A stretch of 64,000 nucleotides of DNA from Bacteroidota bacterium (GTDB taxonomy: Bacteria; Bacteroidota; Bacteroidia; Bacteroidales; JAADJA01): positions 490,491 through 554,490 of the forward strand of contig JAHLKX010000004.1 of NCBI GenBank assembly GCA_020444515.1. The letters run 5' to 3'. Every line of letters starts with the position of its first letter. The first letter of the stretch is position 1. This document shows, piece after piece, positions 18,259 to 27,696 of the stretch. Position numbers and translations under genes: made by a program. A model generated the notes under the pieces. That model was not told where the DNA came from and searched no databases. It worked only from the letters and a program-made list of their open reading frames with translations.

Positions 18259-18885
18259 TTGACTCCGCAGATAAAAATATCATCTCCGGCCATTTATTGG
18301 ATTCTACTGGGTTTTACTTTGCTTTCAGTGTGTTCATCAGCACAGGAGGCAGATTTTCCTGAAGAAAACGACTCCCTGAAATCTGTTTACACCAAACCCT
18401 TTGAAGTGACCCTGAATTATGATTTTTATGATTGTGGCGGGCAATTGATCTCCATTGCTGAAATGAACGGACAACCCCCTTTTTTCTGGTATGAGCTCGA
18501 CAGTCTTGGTTTCCGTGTTAATACCTGGGTCAATCCCAAAATGCAACAACTCAAAGACGAAACCCTCTATCTTGTTGAAGATGCTTGGCAGCGACGGGAT
18601 ACCATCTATATAGCCTTTAACCATTCCGTCAGGCTGGAGGGCCTTCACCCCAATCCCTTCCGGGAAAATTTCGCCATTCATTATAAAGCAGATATCCCCA
18701 TCATGGTCGATGTGAAGATCTTTGACCTGTCAGGAAGACCCATTGATAACCGATCATTCATGTTGGATACGGAAAAGCAGCAGATGAACTTCAATCCGCA
18801 AAACTGGAGCAAAGGCACTTATATCCTCAAATTACAATCGGTTTGCTTCAGTAAAACCATGAAGCTGGTTTACATGGGAGAATAA
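18259..18885 (+). CDS. Small T9SS cargo protein with a TTG start
   Basis: A 208-residue secreted protein of unknown function. The only start that gives an intact signal peptide (hydrophobic stretch ending CSSAQ, about residue 29) is a TTG at 18259; the nearest upstream ATG (18198) is out of frame. The central region of about 95 residues has no recognised domain. The final ~75 residues are a sorting domain (LHPNPFRENFAIHY, VKIFDLSGRPI, WSKGTYILKL). Its end is 2 bases from the end of the convergent carboxypeptidase gene. Confidence 0.72.
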   Translation: MTPQIKISSPAIYWILLGFTLLSVCSSAQEADFPEENDSLKSVYTKPFEVTLNYDFYDCGGQLISIAEMNGQPPFFWYELDSLGFRVNTWVNPKMQQLKDETLYLVEDAWQRRDTIYIAFNHSVRLEGLHPNPFRENFAIHYKADIPIMVDVKIFDLSGRPIDNRSFMLDTEKQQMNFNPQNWSKGTYILKLQSVCFSKTMKLVYMGE

Positions 18886-18887
18886 TC

Positions 18888-21602
18888 TTAATCGGGAACC
18901 TGTTTAGGTGTCCCTGCATTTTTTTGCCAGAGCTCATTTTTATCTGTATTGTTACTTTCTCCATCCAGGTTTAAATCAGAAGACAGATAACCTGATGCTC
19001 CCGCTTCACTGTCCCAAATATCAGATTTATCAAGTGCATCTACCTGGCCATCTGCATTGGCATCACCTGCAAAAAGTCCAAAATGACCTCCACCAAGATC
19101 TACCAGGGCATCCGTCCCATAAGCCTGCCCTGATCCGCCTGTAAAATCCCAACTGTAAGTCCCTCCAGCTATGGATAATCCTGAAGAGGACATAACCGCG
19201 AGGTGATTCCGGTGATAAATGACGACAAACAACGCATTGCTGACCGGAACATCAAAAACCGGCAGCGTAAGGCCATCCACATCGCGGATTTCACCTGAAC
19301 TCATCATGAGTGCTGCCTTGCGGTCAACAACAGTCGAAGCGGTTGCTGAGTTTGCGTCTGGCGCATCACGGAGTTCAATAAGCACCCAGTCAACGGTGCT
19401 GGGAGGCAGGGTTGACACGCTTTCCGATCCCGAATAATTCCAGGGTACAGCATTAAAGGGTTGGGCCATGGGAAAATCTGGTTGTCCGGAAAGATCAGTG
19501 TTCATATCGGCCCCGTTAAACGAACCTTCAAGAAATGCCATAACATTCAACTCATAAGCACTGGTTTCGCAACTCAGAATGGCTTCCCAACCGGTCCCCA
19601 CTAAACTGTAATCGGAATGGAAAAGAAACGTGAGGGCACCACCGTCATGCGTCGAGGTGATCGTACCTGGTGAATTGCTACCGCAGTACATACCGATGGG
19701 TGTGCTACCGGTATCAGGGCCATCATAAATAAGGAGAAAATCGTAACTGCAGGACGAATGATACTCCACATCAAAACTGGTAAATGCAACCTGGACCTTT
19801 GCCCCGGTCGTTGATGGGTAGATGGTCAAAACATGGTTTTCATTATTGACATAGCTGCCGGTTGGACCACCCGAATCATAAAACAATCCATTGCAGGTGG
19901 TAGCGGTTCCGTCGGTGATCAGGATCTCCTGGTAAACATGAATATAATCGGCTTTGGTAATCGAATCACTGCCATAACCATCCGTGACTACCAGTTTTAC
20001 ATTGTAGGTTCCGGGATTGGAATAGGTGATACCGGAAGGATTTTGCTGGGTCGAAGTGGAAGGTAACCCACCCTCAAACGTCCAGTGCCAGGAAGTTGAG
20101 CTACCACAGGGAGTTTCAAAAAAATCAATGCTCTCTCCCGGTTCCAGGGCAGTTGAGCTGGCCGTGAAGTCGACACCGGTGGGTTGCAATTGCACATTCA
20201 ACGTTGTTGCCTGGTGATCCTGCACCACCACATTTGTAAAAACCTGTGTTTCATAACACGGTGCCGAAAAACGGATATCATAGGTTCCGGCTGCCAGAAA
20301 ACGATGGAAATTACCCTGTGCCGAACTATACACCCAGGAGCTGTCTTCTTCATGATTCAATACATATACTTCAGCATCTTCAACTGCAAGTCCGCTGCTG
20401 GCATCCGTGATCATCCCACGTAATCCACACGTTGCCTGCTCCATGTAATTCAGCAGTGAACGGCGGTTGTATTCCCAATGGGCATTCAATTGTGAAGCAG
20501 GTATAAGCTTTACATCCGATATTTCAATGGTAACCTCCCGGCATTGATGATAATAATTCATCAAATCCTGCCTGCCGCCAAAAACAATGTACCAATCGGC
20601 GCCATTGGTGATCCCGTCATCGAATCCATTCATATAGCCTGAGGGCGAATAAGCCTGGGCTGTATCGGCATATTCATGACCGACATATTGCCACCAGGCA
20701 TCATCCGCACAAAGCGAATAAGTAGCATCCCAGGGGTAATTGAACACCTCGGCACCTCCATGAAAATTGGCCGACATGACAAACTCCCGCTGTTCGGCAA
20801 ATTCCATAAAGGCGATGGTTTCGGGTTGCCACGGATTGCCATCGGGATGCAAACCGCCAATGCGATCCGGGTAATTGCGGTTCAGGTCAACGCCATTGGC
20901 ATTGTAGCGGATGGCCCCTGAAACTGTTGAGTTACCACCATTATAGGTACCGTCGGGATTGGCCATGGGATTGATATAAATGTCCATCGAATTCATCAGG
21001 TTGGTAATGCGTGGATCTGTTCCATAAGCTGTCAGCAATGAATCGATTAGTCGCAGCATGAGTATGGCACCTGTTAACTCGTCGCCATGGATGGAAGAGG
21101 TGTAAAAAAACTCGGGCTCGGCTTCTTCAACTCCAACACTGTCCGAAATCCTGGCCACCAGCAACAGCCGTCCCAAAACGGAGGTCCCGATAGTGTCGAT
21201 ATCGCACAAGGTGGGGTAATCCGTCTCAAACTGGGCCATCATCGAAACATAAGCATCGTAAGTGGGATAAAAATCCCAGGCATCCGCATTCTGGATCTGC
21301 TCAAAGGTAGCTATGATGGGATTAAAATTTTCATTGGGATGGGGCTGCACCTTGTAGTCAATCCCGTAGGCCATGAACTTCTCAAACTCCTTTTCATTGG
21401 CATAGGCATAAACGGTTGTTCCTTCTATCTTATCAATGGAAATGATGTTGGTGAGGGTAGCTACCGCCTTCGATGATTCGGCCTCGAATTTAAAGCATAC
21501 CTCCCCGTTTTTATTCAACTCCATTTGTACTTCCTCAGGGAGCTGGGCCTTTAACTGTAAGGCGAATACAATTGCGAAAGCAAGGATGCTATATTTTATC
21601 AT
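18888..21602 (-). CDS. Secreted M14 zinc carboxypeptidase with PKD, CUB and dockerin-like domains
   Basis: A 904-residue exported enzyme. After the signal peptide (about 1-20) and a short pro-region, the M14 catalytic domain (about 110-390) shows the zinc ligands H172 and E175 (SSIHGDELTG) and H281 (NFHGGAEV), with the catalytic glutamate E360 (VTIEIS). A carboxypeptidase-regulatory-like domain (about 393-470), a PKD domain (about 473-555) and a CUB domain (about 558-680) follow. The tail carries two perfect 12-residue dockerin-type calcium loops, DANADGQVDALD (847-858) and DLNLDGESNNTD (876-887), and ends in QVPD. No standard type A sorting domain is present. It should trim C-terminal residues from proteins outside the cell. 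Confidence 0.9.
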   Translation of the reverse strand: MIKYSILAFAIVFALQLKAQLPEEVQMELNKNGEVCFKFEAESSKAVATLTNIISIDKIEGTTVYAYANEKEFEKFMAYGIDYKVQPHPNENFNPIIATFEQIQNADAWDFYPTYDAYVSMMAQFETDYPTLCDIDTIGTSVLGRLLLVARISDSVGVEEAEPEFFYTSSIHGDELTGAILMLRLIDSLLTAYGTDPRITNLMNSMDIYINPMANPDGTYNGGNSTVSGAIRYNANGVDLNRNYPDRIGGLHPDGNPWQPETIAFMEFAEQREFVMSANFHGGAEVFNYPWDATYSLCADDAWWQYVGHEYADTAQAYSPSGYMNGFDDGITNGADWYIVFGGRQDLMNYYHQCREVTIEISDVKLIPASQLNAHWEYNRRSLLNYMEQATCGLRGMITDASSGLAVEDAEVYVLNHEEDSSWVYSSAQGNFHRFLAAGTYDIRFSAPCYETQVFTNVVVQDHQATTLNVQLQPTGVDFTASSTALEPGESIDFFETPCGSSTSWHWTFEGGLPSTSTQQNPSGITYSNPGTYNVKLVVTDGYGSDSITKADYIHVYQEILITDGTATTCNGLFYDSGGPTGSYVNNENHVLTIYPSTTGAKVQVAFTSFDVEYHSSCSYDFLLIYDGPDTGSTPIGMYCGSNSPGTITSTHDGGALTFLFHSDYSLVGTGWEAILSCETSAYELNVMAFLEGSFNGADMNTDLSGQPDFPMAQPFNAVPWNYSGSESVSTLPPSTVDWVLIELRDAPDANSATASTVVDRKAALMMSSGEIRDVDGLTLPVFDVPVSNALFVVIYHRNHLAVMSSSGLSIAGGTYSWDFTGGSGQAYGTDALVDLGGGHFGLFAGDANADGQVDALDKSDIWDSEAGASGYLSSDLNLDGESNNTDKNELWQKNAGTPKQVPD

Positions 21603-21846
21603 ATTATTTCAAATGGTTAAATTCAAAATCGACCTTGCTAAATTACGCTTTTCCTAAAAATGTGATGGCTATTAACAGTTTTGGTGGGTGTGGTTTTGTG
21701 ATTTAGCATACATGCATTGTAAATCCTTGCTTATGGAGTTGGGATTAAAAATCCCGACCATCGGAAGATCAAAAAACTGAAGGATTCGTTTGCGCATTAA
21801 AATCCTGCAAAAACAGCTGATGCTTCCATTACAATTTACAAGCACG

Positions 21847-23031
21847 CTAAAGATAGCTCAGCCACCACTTATTCCTGTTCTTTGCTTTGTAGATCATGTA
21901 TTTTTTGGAAAAGGGATAAAGTAGGAGAACCACACCGATCCAAATCGCATAAACGACCGAAAGCGGATATCCATAGTCGAGCAGGGGGGCATCCAAAAAA
22001 GTATTGCCCTTAAAGATCATTAATCGCCAGTCATCGCCCATCAACATCATACCAAACAGGGCAAAGGTATGAATGACGATCATATGCAGGAAATAATAAA
22101 ACAACGGAACCCGCCCGAACACCAGCAGAAAATTGGTCAGCTTGTTTTTGACCGGTTCGATGACAGCCAGGAAAAGTAAAGCAGGACCGATGGTGATCAG
22201 CAGATAGACCAGGGATGGCGGGTATTTGGTTACATTGAAAAATGACAGGACCGTATAAACAAAATCTTTTTGCACCGACCAGGGGTGTAGGTCTCCATAA
22301 ACATTGATACCGCGTAAAATATAGAACAATGCTATAGCACCAAAGCCCATCCACAGTAACCATTTTCTGCGCTGTCGGGGATCAAAATCGCGTTTGTAAA
22401 GGGTACCAAAACAATAGCCCAGCACCATGAGCCCGATCCAGGGGATGACCGGGTAGCCGATGAAGATCAATTGATCCGGAGTGACCTGCAAACGTGCACG
22501 CTGGTGGAGAATATACCAGATAATGGAGCCAAAACTTTCTCCTTCGGCAGTGATGCCATCCAGCAGGTTGTGGCCGGCTACTAGCACAAAGCCTGTGATT
22601 AACAATATTTTTTTCGGTAGATAAATTAGTGCTGAAAGAGCGATCATACTGACGCCGATTGCCCAGATCACCTGGAAGATCAAAAAGCTGTAAGTAATGT
22701 TGAATGTCCAGATTAAATTGTTGACTGCCACCTCCAGGAAGATAAGCCATACCCCGCGGGTCAATAGGAAACGGGACAACTCTTTTCTCGTTTTTTTTGA
22801 GCCGAACAAAAAAGCTGAAGTCCCTGCCAGGAAAATGAAAGCAGGTGCACAGTTGTGGGTAATAAAACGGGTGAAGAACACAAAAGGAGAGGTGGTCTCC
22901 AGGTCGGTAGGGTTAACAAAAAAGGATCCGTAATGAAAATAATCCCGTACATGATCCAGTGCCATAATGACCATGGCCAGCCCCCGCAGGATATCGATGG
23001 ACTCGATCCGGGATGATTTTATCTTTTCCAT
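21847..23031 (-). CDS. DUF1624/HGSNAT-like acyltransferase-type membrane protein
   Basis: A 394-residue integral membrane protein with about ten hydrophobic segments. The start ESIDILRGLAMVIMALDHVRD is the signature of the heparan-alpha-glucosaminide N-acetyltransferase-like family (COG3503), and HNCAPAFIFLAGTSAF follows with the conserved histidine/cysteine region. Bacterial members probably acetylate or otherwise acylate sugars across the cytoplasmic membrane, but the substrate is unknown. It is a single gene with gaps of 244 and 252 bases on either side in which I see no gene. Confidence 0.87.
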   Translation of the reverse strand: MEKIKSSRIESIDILRGLAMVIMALDHVRDYFHYGSFFVNPTDLETTSPFVFFTRFITHNCAPAFIFLAGTSAFLFGSKKTRKELSRFLLTRGVWLIFLEVAVNNLIWTFNITYSFLIFQVIWAIGVSMIALSALIYLPKKILLITGFVLVAGHNLLDGITAEGESFGSIIWYILHQRARLQVTPDQLIFIGYPVIPWIGLMVLGYCFGTLYKRDFDPRQRRKWLLWMGFGAIALFYILRGINVYGDLHPWSVQKDFVYTVLSFFNVTKYPPSLVYLLITIGPALLFLAVIEPVKNKLTNFLLVFGRVPLFYYFLHMIVIHTFALFGMMLMGDDWRLMIFKGNTFLDAPLLDYGYPLSVVYAIWIGVVLLLYPFSKKYMIYKAKNRNKWWLSYL

Positions 23032-23283
23032 GTATTCTTTTTGTTGGTGTTTATTTGAAAAGAAAAGCTACCCCATCACAGATCTTGCTGGAGCGCTAAA
23101 AGCAACAAAGCGTTTTTTCTCAGGCAACATAGGTTTATAAACAACAGAATGGGGAAAGGGTTTAAAATTGGTCGTCCATAGGTAGTCAACTAAGACACGT
23201 ATTAAGCTTGCACTATGAACCAGCTGGAAGCCTCGCTTTTATTGTTGGCCATTGCTTCAGACTTACTCTAGGTGGATCAAATA

Positions 23284-24060
23284 TTATTCGGAAACAGTGA
23301 AAATATATTCCGCTGATTGATCACCTTTAATAGCCTTAAGAAAATAGATGCCACCCGAATATTCTGACAAATAATAAATCGTGGATTTGTTTTCGAGTGT
23401 GAATTGGTCCATGCATTCACCCATGGTATTATAAATTGAAACAATCATACCGGGCTGTGCATCAATATGAATAAATGAATTCGCAGGATTGGGATAAATA
23501 TTCAATGCTATATCCGATGTGGGTTCAGCAATTCCGGTTACACACGCCATTTCCTCGATGCCATACAAAGGGAAATAATAATTGAACACCTGCATGGTCG
23601 GTGGATCAAAGATTTCAACAACAATGTTCGAAGGATCAATCAGACAAACAAATGGGAAGCCGATAATTCCATAATCGGCCACCACGGCATTGCCGCCACC
23701 GTCAATCCCGCTGACTGAAGGATAAAGGCCCCCATATGTTAACTCATATTGGATCACCTCCGGATCGGTATCCCCATAATCGATTCCTAAAACAACAATA
23801 TCACCCTGATTACAACCATACGTTTCATATGCCATACTGATCTGCGGCGTATAATACTGGCAGGGCACACAGGTTGTAAAAAAGAAATCGAGCATCACAT
23901 ACTGACCTGCCGAAGTGTATTCCGACAGGTTATGCATATGACCTTCTGTATCGTTTATCGTGAAATCGGGTGCTGTTTCGCCAACCTGGATCTGTGCCCC
24001 GGCTGAAACAAAAAGGAAGCAAATGAAAGCAAGTACGAATGTGCGTTTTTTCAGTGTCAT
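23284..24060 (-). CDS. Secreted TlpA/AhpC-like thioredoxin-fold protein with T9SS sorting domain
   Basis: Read from the ATG at 24060, which gives a clean signal peptide (MTLKKRTFVLAFICFLFVSAG) and avoids the overlap with the preceding gene that an earlier ATG at 24087 would create. The thioredoxin fold begins GETAPDFTIND and carries the CVPC motif (FFFTTCVPCQYY); the cis-proline region is IIGFPFVC. The last ~70 residues are a type A sorting domain (NIYPNPANSFIHI, SGGIYFLKAI). A redox-active domain exported across the outer membrane is unusual for TlpA proteins, which normally act in the periplasm. It lies directly downstream of the Kelch gene and is probably cotranscribed. Confidence 0.87.
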   Translation of the reverse strand: MTLKKRTFVLAFICFLFVSAGAQIQVGETAPDFTINDTEGHMHNLSEYTSAGQYVMLDFFFTTCVPCQYYTPQISMAYETYGCNQGDIVVLGIDYGDTDPEVIQYELTYGGLYPSVSGIDGGGNAVVADYGIIGFPFVCLIDPSNIVVEIFDPPTMQVFNYYFPLYGIEEMACVTGIAEPTSDIALNIYPNPANSFIHIDAQPGMIVSIYNTMGECMDQFTLENKSTIYYLSEYSGGIYFLKAIKGDQSAEYIFTVSE

Positions 24061-24076
24061 AAATATCAATGTTTGA

Positions 24077-25294
24077 TCAGGGGGCAATAAAAACTTTCTT
24101 CACAATCTGCTCATTGCCGGCAATTAGCCTGATTAAATAAATCTGTGGATCCTCTGCTTTGGCATGCCATGTATGGGTCCTGCCTGCTGGTTCATGAACA
24201 GTAAAATCATAAAGTTCCCTTCCCAATAAGTCATAAATTTGTAATGAGGCTGCATGTTCTGTAAATACATTGGGAAAACGAATCGATAAAGAACCAGGAT
24301 CTACTTTAAAGTGAACCTGCTCGAGCGAAGAAACAAGGGTTTCATCAACGCCTACGGTTCCATATGGACAGAGTCGCATCAGGGAAACCCGCACGCTGTC
24401 AGGGAAAATAGGATGGTAACCACCAACCAGATAAATACAACCGTCCAGCGAAACCACTGAATGATAATAACGTTCGATGGGCATTGTCGGACCCTCGGAA
24501 TAAGTCTGAGATCCGATGTCGTATATCCACACTTCATTGGTAACATACGCATCATATAAGCCACCGGTCAGGTAGATGGAGTCGCCAACAGCAGCACCAT
24601 CCATACCATGAATGGCAATCGGGAAATTGGGTAGCGATGACCATTCGTTGATCACCGGATCATAAACAGAGGCAAAATTTTTGGGCGCAGCATAAGCACC
24701 TCCGCCAAAGCGGTATATTTTATTATTGGCAACACAGCGGGCGCTGTACATAAAAAACCCATCGGGGAGGTTAGCCCGGGCTTCCCAAAGCTCGGTAACA
24801 GGATTGTAGGCTTCGAAAAGGGTGGTCATACCCTGTCCGGCCATGGAATAGGCTGTATCACAAATGCCGGCCCCGTAATGAATGGCCCGCGGGGCTGTCA
24901 GGCTGCTTGCTTCTTCCCAGGTGTCGGAATCGGGATCATAGATGTAATGATCGGCGAGGGGAGTTCCTGAGTTGGGATAACCACCGCCAAAATAGTGGAT
25001 CTTTCCCCCGGCTGTGCAGCCTGCAGGTTGCTGGGCAAGGTAAGGGACAGCACTCAATGTTTCCCAGCTATCTGTTGCCGGATCGTAAGCATAATGCGAT
25101 CCTGTGGCACCACTGGCACCACCGCCACCCATCACATGAATTTTACCATCCAGAACAGTTACGACAGGATAGGTGAGCCCTTCTGGAATTTCAGCCAGGG
25201 TTTCCCAATCCTGGGCACTAAGATAACCGGTGAAACAAAAAATACAAAGGAAAACAAAGACCAGTGAATTGAATTTTTTTAAATAAGGTTTCAT
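24077..25294 (-). CDS. Kelch-repeat propeller protein, T9SS cargo
   Basis: A 405-residue secreted protein. The signal peptide (about 1-28) precedes five to six Kelch blades recognisable by the GG doublets and paired Tyr/Trp (GKIHVMGGG...YDPATDSWETL, GKIHYFGGG...YDPDSDTWEEA, NKIYRFGGG, DSIYLTGGL, GCIYLVGGY). The sorting domain at the end reads LQIYDLLGRELYDF and ends KKVFIAP. Probably a surface propeller with unknown ligand. First gene of a two-gene unit with the thioredoxin-fold cargo gene; the promoter at 25326 fits. Confidence 0.87.
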   Translation of the reverse strand: MKPYLKKFNSLVFVFLCIFCFTGYLSAQDWETLAEIPEGLTYPVVTVLDGKIHVMGGGGASGATGSHYAYDPATDSWETLSAVPYLAQQPAGCTAGGKIHYFGGGYPNSGTPLADHYIYDPDSDTWEEASSLTAPRAIHYGAGICDTAYSMAGQGMTTLFEAYNPVTELWEARANLPDGFFMYSARCVANNKIYRFGGGAYAAPKNFASVYDPVINEWSSLPNFPIAIHGMDGAAVGDSIYLTGGLYDAYVTNEVWIYDIGSQTYSEGPTMPIERYYHSVVSLDGCIYLVGGYHPIFPDSVRVSLMRLCPYGTVGVDETLVSSLEQVHFKVDPGSLSIRFPNVFTEHAASLQIYDLLGRELYDFTVHEPAGRTHTWHAKAEDPQIYLIRLIAGNEQIVKKVFIAP

Positions 25295-25325
25295 GACATG
25301 AAGCTGTTTTAGGTGTTAATACTTC

Positions 25326-25356
25326 CAAAGATAGACTAATTTGGAGTGGGATGCAA
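25326..25356 (-). promoter_or_regulatory. Promoter of the Kelch/thioredoxin cargo operon
   Basis: On the minus strand TTG (25354-25356) is 20 bases from TATCTTTG (25326-25333), a textbook Bacteroidota -33/-7 pair. The start codon lies 31 bases downstream. Confidence 0.65.
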
Positions 25357-25646
25357 CTCGTTATAAGTATTATTACAGTTTCTGTATTCACTGCAATATT
25401 GATTGTAAACAAGAAAGTTATGCCGATGCTTTGGCCGGGTAGTAATCTTATTCAGGCGGCTAATTATTATATGTTATAATCTGTTTAATAATTACATTTG
25501 GGAAAACTGGCACAACCATAAAGCATTTCATAATTACCATTCTTAAGAACCAATCTTGCGCAACATTGCGGCCATATGTTTTTTGTTTTGATGTTTCACG
25601 GGCATAAAAAAAATAAAAAATCATTATGGGCACCGGACCAATGACT
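25357..25646. other. Intergenic stretch, nothing recognised
   Basis: This AT-rich stretch lies between the Kelch promoter and the end of the gene at 25647. Small open frames inside it lack a plausible start, coding bias or family resemblance. I see no tRNA, strong hairpin or repeat. Confidence 0.5.
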
Positions 25647-26633
25647 TCATTGCCGGAAGACCAATTGTTTGAACAGGGGCAATCTATGTTGATCCCGTAT
25701 GACCAGCAGGTAGACTCCCCGCTCCAGTCCAGATATTTTGATACTCTGCTCCATAGGATCATCAGCAGGTGATTGAAGGATTTGTCGATAGCAGTGTTTT
25801 CCAGTCAGGTCTGTAATTTCAAGATCAAGCAACTGTTCCTGTCCGTTGGGCACTTTGACGAACAGTTGATCATGGAAGGGATTGGGGTAAACCCTCAATT
25901 CCGGACCATCAGCTTGGTTGTAAACATCTGTAAAGTTTGGATTCGGATAAATGCTATAAATGATGCCCTCCGAGGGCAAACCATCCAGGAAATAATAGGT
26001 AGGATTGGTATAGTCGATCCAGTCCCAGGAAGGATTATCGGCGTTGCCGAAGATGGTCAATGCAAAGGGGTCGTCACAAAAAAACTTGGGATCAATAAAA
26101 TCATTGAAGGTGACCCCATACCCGGATGATTGGGGTCCGAAATGAATTTCAATACGATGATCCTCCTCAAAAAGCCAGACCTGGTAGTTGATAAAGTCAT
26201 CAATGGTATCAAAACCGGCCCAGGGTTCAAAGCCGGCATTTTTGTATTGGATCTTCAGTACCTGCTCACCGCTCTCACCTGTAATCTCATACCCCAGGGG
26301 CGACGCACTCAGGGTATCACCGCGATCCCTTAAAAAATAACCCCCAAAAGGGGTCATGATCACCTGGAGGTGTTTGGTCCCATATCCCGAAAATTCAAGC
26401 CCACCCGCCCTGACATTGAGAGACGTATAGGTCTGCCACAGGATGTCGAAATTAAAATTGAAATAAACGGGATAACTGCAGTAAGGGGTCCACACCTCCC
26501 CTTCATTGATGGATACTGGATCGGTCAATTCTTCATATGTACCCTGTTGGGTGTTCATCCAATAGGGAATGTTTTGACCGAATATAAAACCGGTAATAAA
26601 AACCAGCAGAATCAAAGACCAATGTTTTTTCAT
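25647..26633 (-). CDS. T9SS cargo protein of unknown function
   Basis: A 328-residue secreted protein. A clear signal peptide (about 1-20, ending FGQ) is followed by about 225 residues of beta-rich sequence with no family I recognise; it contains several Trp/Tyr/Gly-rich stretches (GFDTIDDFINYQVWLFEED). The end is a type A sorting domain (YPNPFHDQLFVKV, LEITDLTGKHCY, LERGVYLLVIRD). Single gene. Confidence 0.8.
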   Translation of the reverse strand: MKKHWSLILLVFITGFIFGQNIPYWMNTQQGTYEELTDPVSINEGEVWTPYCSYPVYFNFNFDILWQTYTSLNVRAGGLEFSGYGTKHLQVIMTPFGGYFLRDRGDTLSASPLGYEITGESGEQVLKIQYKNAGFEPWAGFDTIDDFINYQVWLFEEDHRIEIHFGPQSSGYGVTFNDFIDPKFFCDDPFALTIFGNADNPSWDWIDYTNPTYYFLDGLPSEGIIYSIYPNPNFTDVYNQADGPELRVYPNPFHDQLFVKVPNGQEQLLDLEITDLTGKHCYRQILQSPADDPMEQSIKISGLERGVYLLVIRDQHRLPLFKQLVFRQ

Positions 26634-26881
26634 GACAGCTCATTTATAGGGTTATACGGATGTCCTGGAACGTATTACAATGAAGAACGGGTTCCAATCA
26701 TTGTTATAAAATTAGGCTATTTCAGGGAAAGGAGAAAATGGATCAGTATAAAATTATCCATGAGGATATGAAAGGCCGACTATCAGTATGCCTTCTAAAA
26801 AAAAAGCGGGAGTTGGGTTGGTGTTCCAATTCCATTTGTGAACATACCTGTGATAAGGGAATATGCCAGGCCTGGGGCCTT

Positions 26882-27403
26882 TTATCGTGCTTTCCCTGAT
26901 TGATCAGGAACATGACGATGTTTCTTGATCATTTTCTGGATGAACACATTGCTGGGCAGGGTAATGTGATCTCCGTCAGCGGTCTTGATGTCAATAAAGA
27001 AGATCCCGATATCACTGATCCTGCCTTCTATTTCATATTCCTTATCCATGATCGTGATGGTATCGCCGATCCGTACCGGATGATTGATAAAGATGATGAT
27101 GGTGGAAGTGATGTTGGAGATGATCGACCACTGGGCAAAAAAGGCGATCCCCAGCACAGTCAGCAGTGATGACATAAAAAAGAGCAATTCCGATTGTTTC
27201 ACACCCCAGATAAAAAGCAGAAAGGCTCCGCAAATAATGAGCAAAATAAAGGTGGTGAGCTTCTTCACGATCTTCACCCTGGGCTTCTGGTACTGGAATT
27301 TGCGGGCCAGCCGGTCGGTGATCCTGCTGGTGGAGATTTTGGCAGCGGCATAAACAATTAAAACAACAGCTGTTTCAATAATGCGCAATGTGAGTATGTC
27401 CAT
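26882..27403 (-). CDS. Small MscS-family mechanosensitive channel protein
   Basis: A 173-residue membrane protein with three hydrophobic segments (about 5-22, 47-66, 70-90) followed by the MscS beta domain: INHPVRIGDTITI, then GRISDIGIFF, then DGDHITLPSN. It is shorter than E. coli MscS (286 aa) because the C-terminal alpha/beta domain is missing after about residue 160. It should gate under membrane tension to release osmolytes. Single gene behind its own -7 box. Confidence 0.9.
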   Translation of the reverse strand: MDILTLRIIETAVVLIVYAAAKISTSRITDRLARKFQYQKPRVKIVKKLTTFILLIICGAFLLFIWGVKQSELLFFMSSLLTVLGIAFFAQWSIISNITSTIIIFINHPVRIGDTITIMDKEYEIEGRISDIGIFFIDIKTADGDHITLPSNVFIQKMIKKHRHVPDQSGKAR

Positions 27404-27443
27404 TGGTTTTTAATATAAACGCCCTTGAGGGGCTTAATGGCTG

Positions 27444-27451
27444 CAAAGGTA
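27444..27451 (-). promoter_or_regulatory. Candidate -7 box for the MscS gene
   Basis: On the minus strand TACCTTTG is a perfect TAnnTTTG box, 40 bases upstream of the start. No -33 TTG at 19-20 bases. The predicted leader contains a short GC hairpin near 27421-27433. Confidence 0.48.
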
Positions 27452-27535
27452 GGGTATTAAAAAATTGAAAATGGGATGAATTAAAAGATTTTAAGGTTAA
27501 GATATGTGTTGAGATCCTTTACTACGGCAACGTGA

Positions 27536-27665
27536 TATGGCCAGTTGGCGCTCAAGTCTCATCCTCGTTACAAACGAGGACGCATTTCATTTTAGCATTT
27601 GTAATGCCATTTATTTAATCAATAAATGGCGAAAGTCTTAGCGATGGCCATACAGGCTGCCAACT
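27536..27665. repeat. Palindrome-rich intergenic element, REP/MITE-like candidate
   Basis: Three nested or adjacent inverted repeats fill this segment: AGTTGGC at 27543-27549 with GCCAACT at 27659-27665 as outer ends; a 7-bp hairpin CCTCGTT/AACGAGG at 27563-27579; and a 10-bp hairpin GCCATTTATT/AATAAATGGC at 27606-27630. It carries no open frame. The layout resembles short palindromic elements mobilised by IS200-like or RAYT transposases; no second copy is present in this window, so the assignment is a proposal. Confidence 0.5.
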
Positions 27666-27696
27666 TTATGAAGGATGCTGGAATTTAATTATATCA

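Noticed and set aside
21739..21758. Hairpin GTTGGGATT/AATCCCGAC between the M14 and acyltransferase-like genes
   Set aside because: No T run follows on either strand and it is not at a gene end; too little to call a terminator or regulatory element.
23032..23283. Gap of 252 bases with an ATG-started 18-codon frame near 23216
   Set aside because: Very short, no ribosome-binding context or similarity; the small hairpin plus T run near 23098-23125 has only about 4 pairs.
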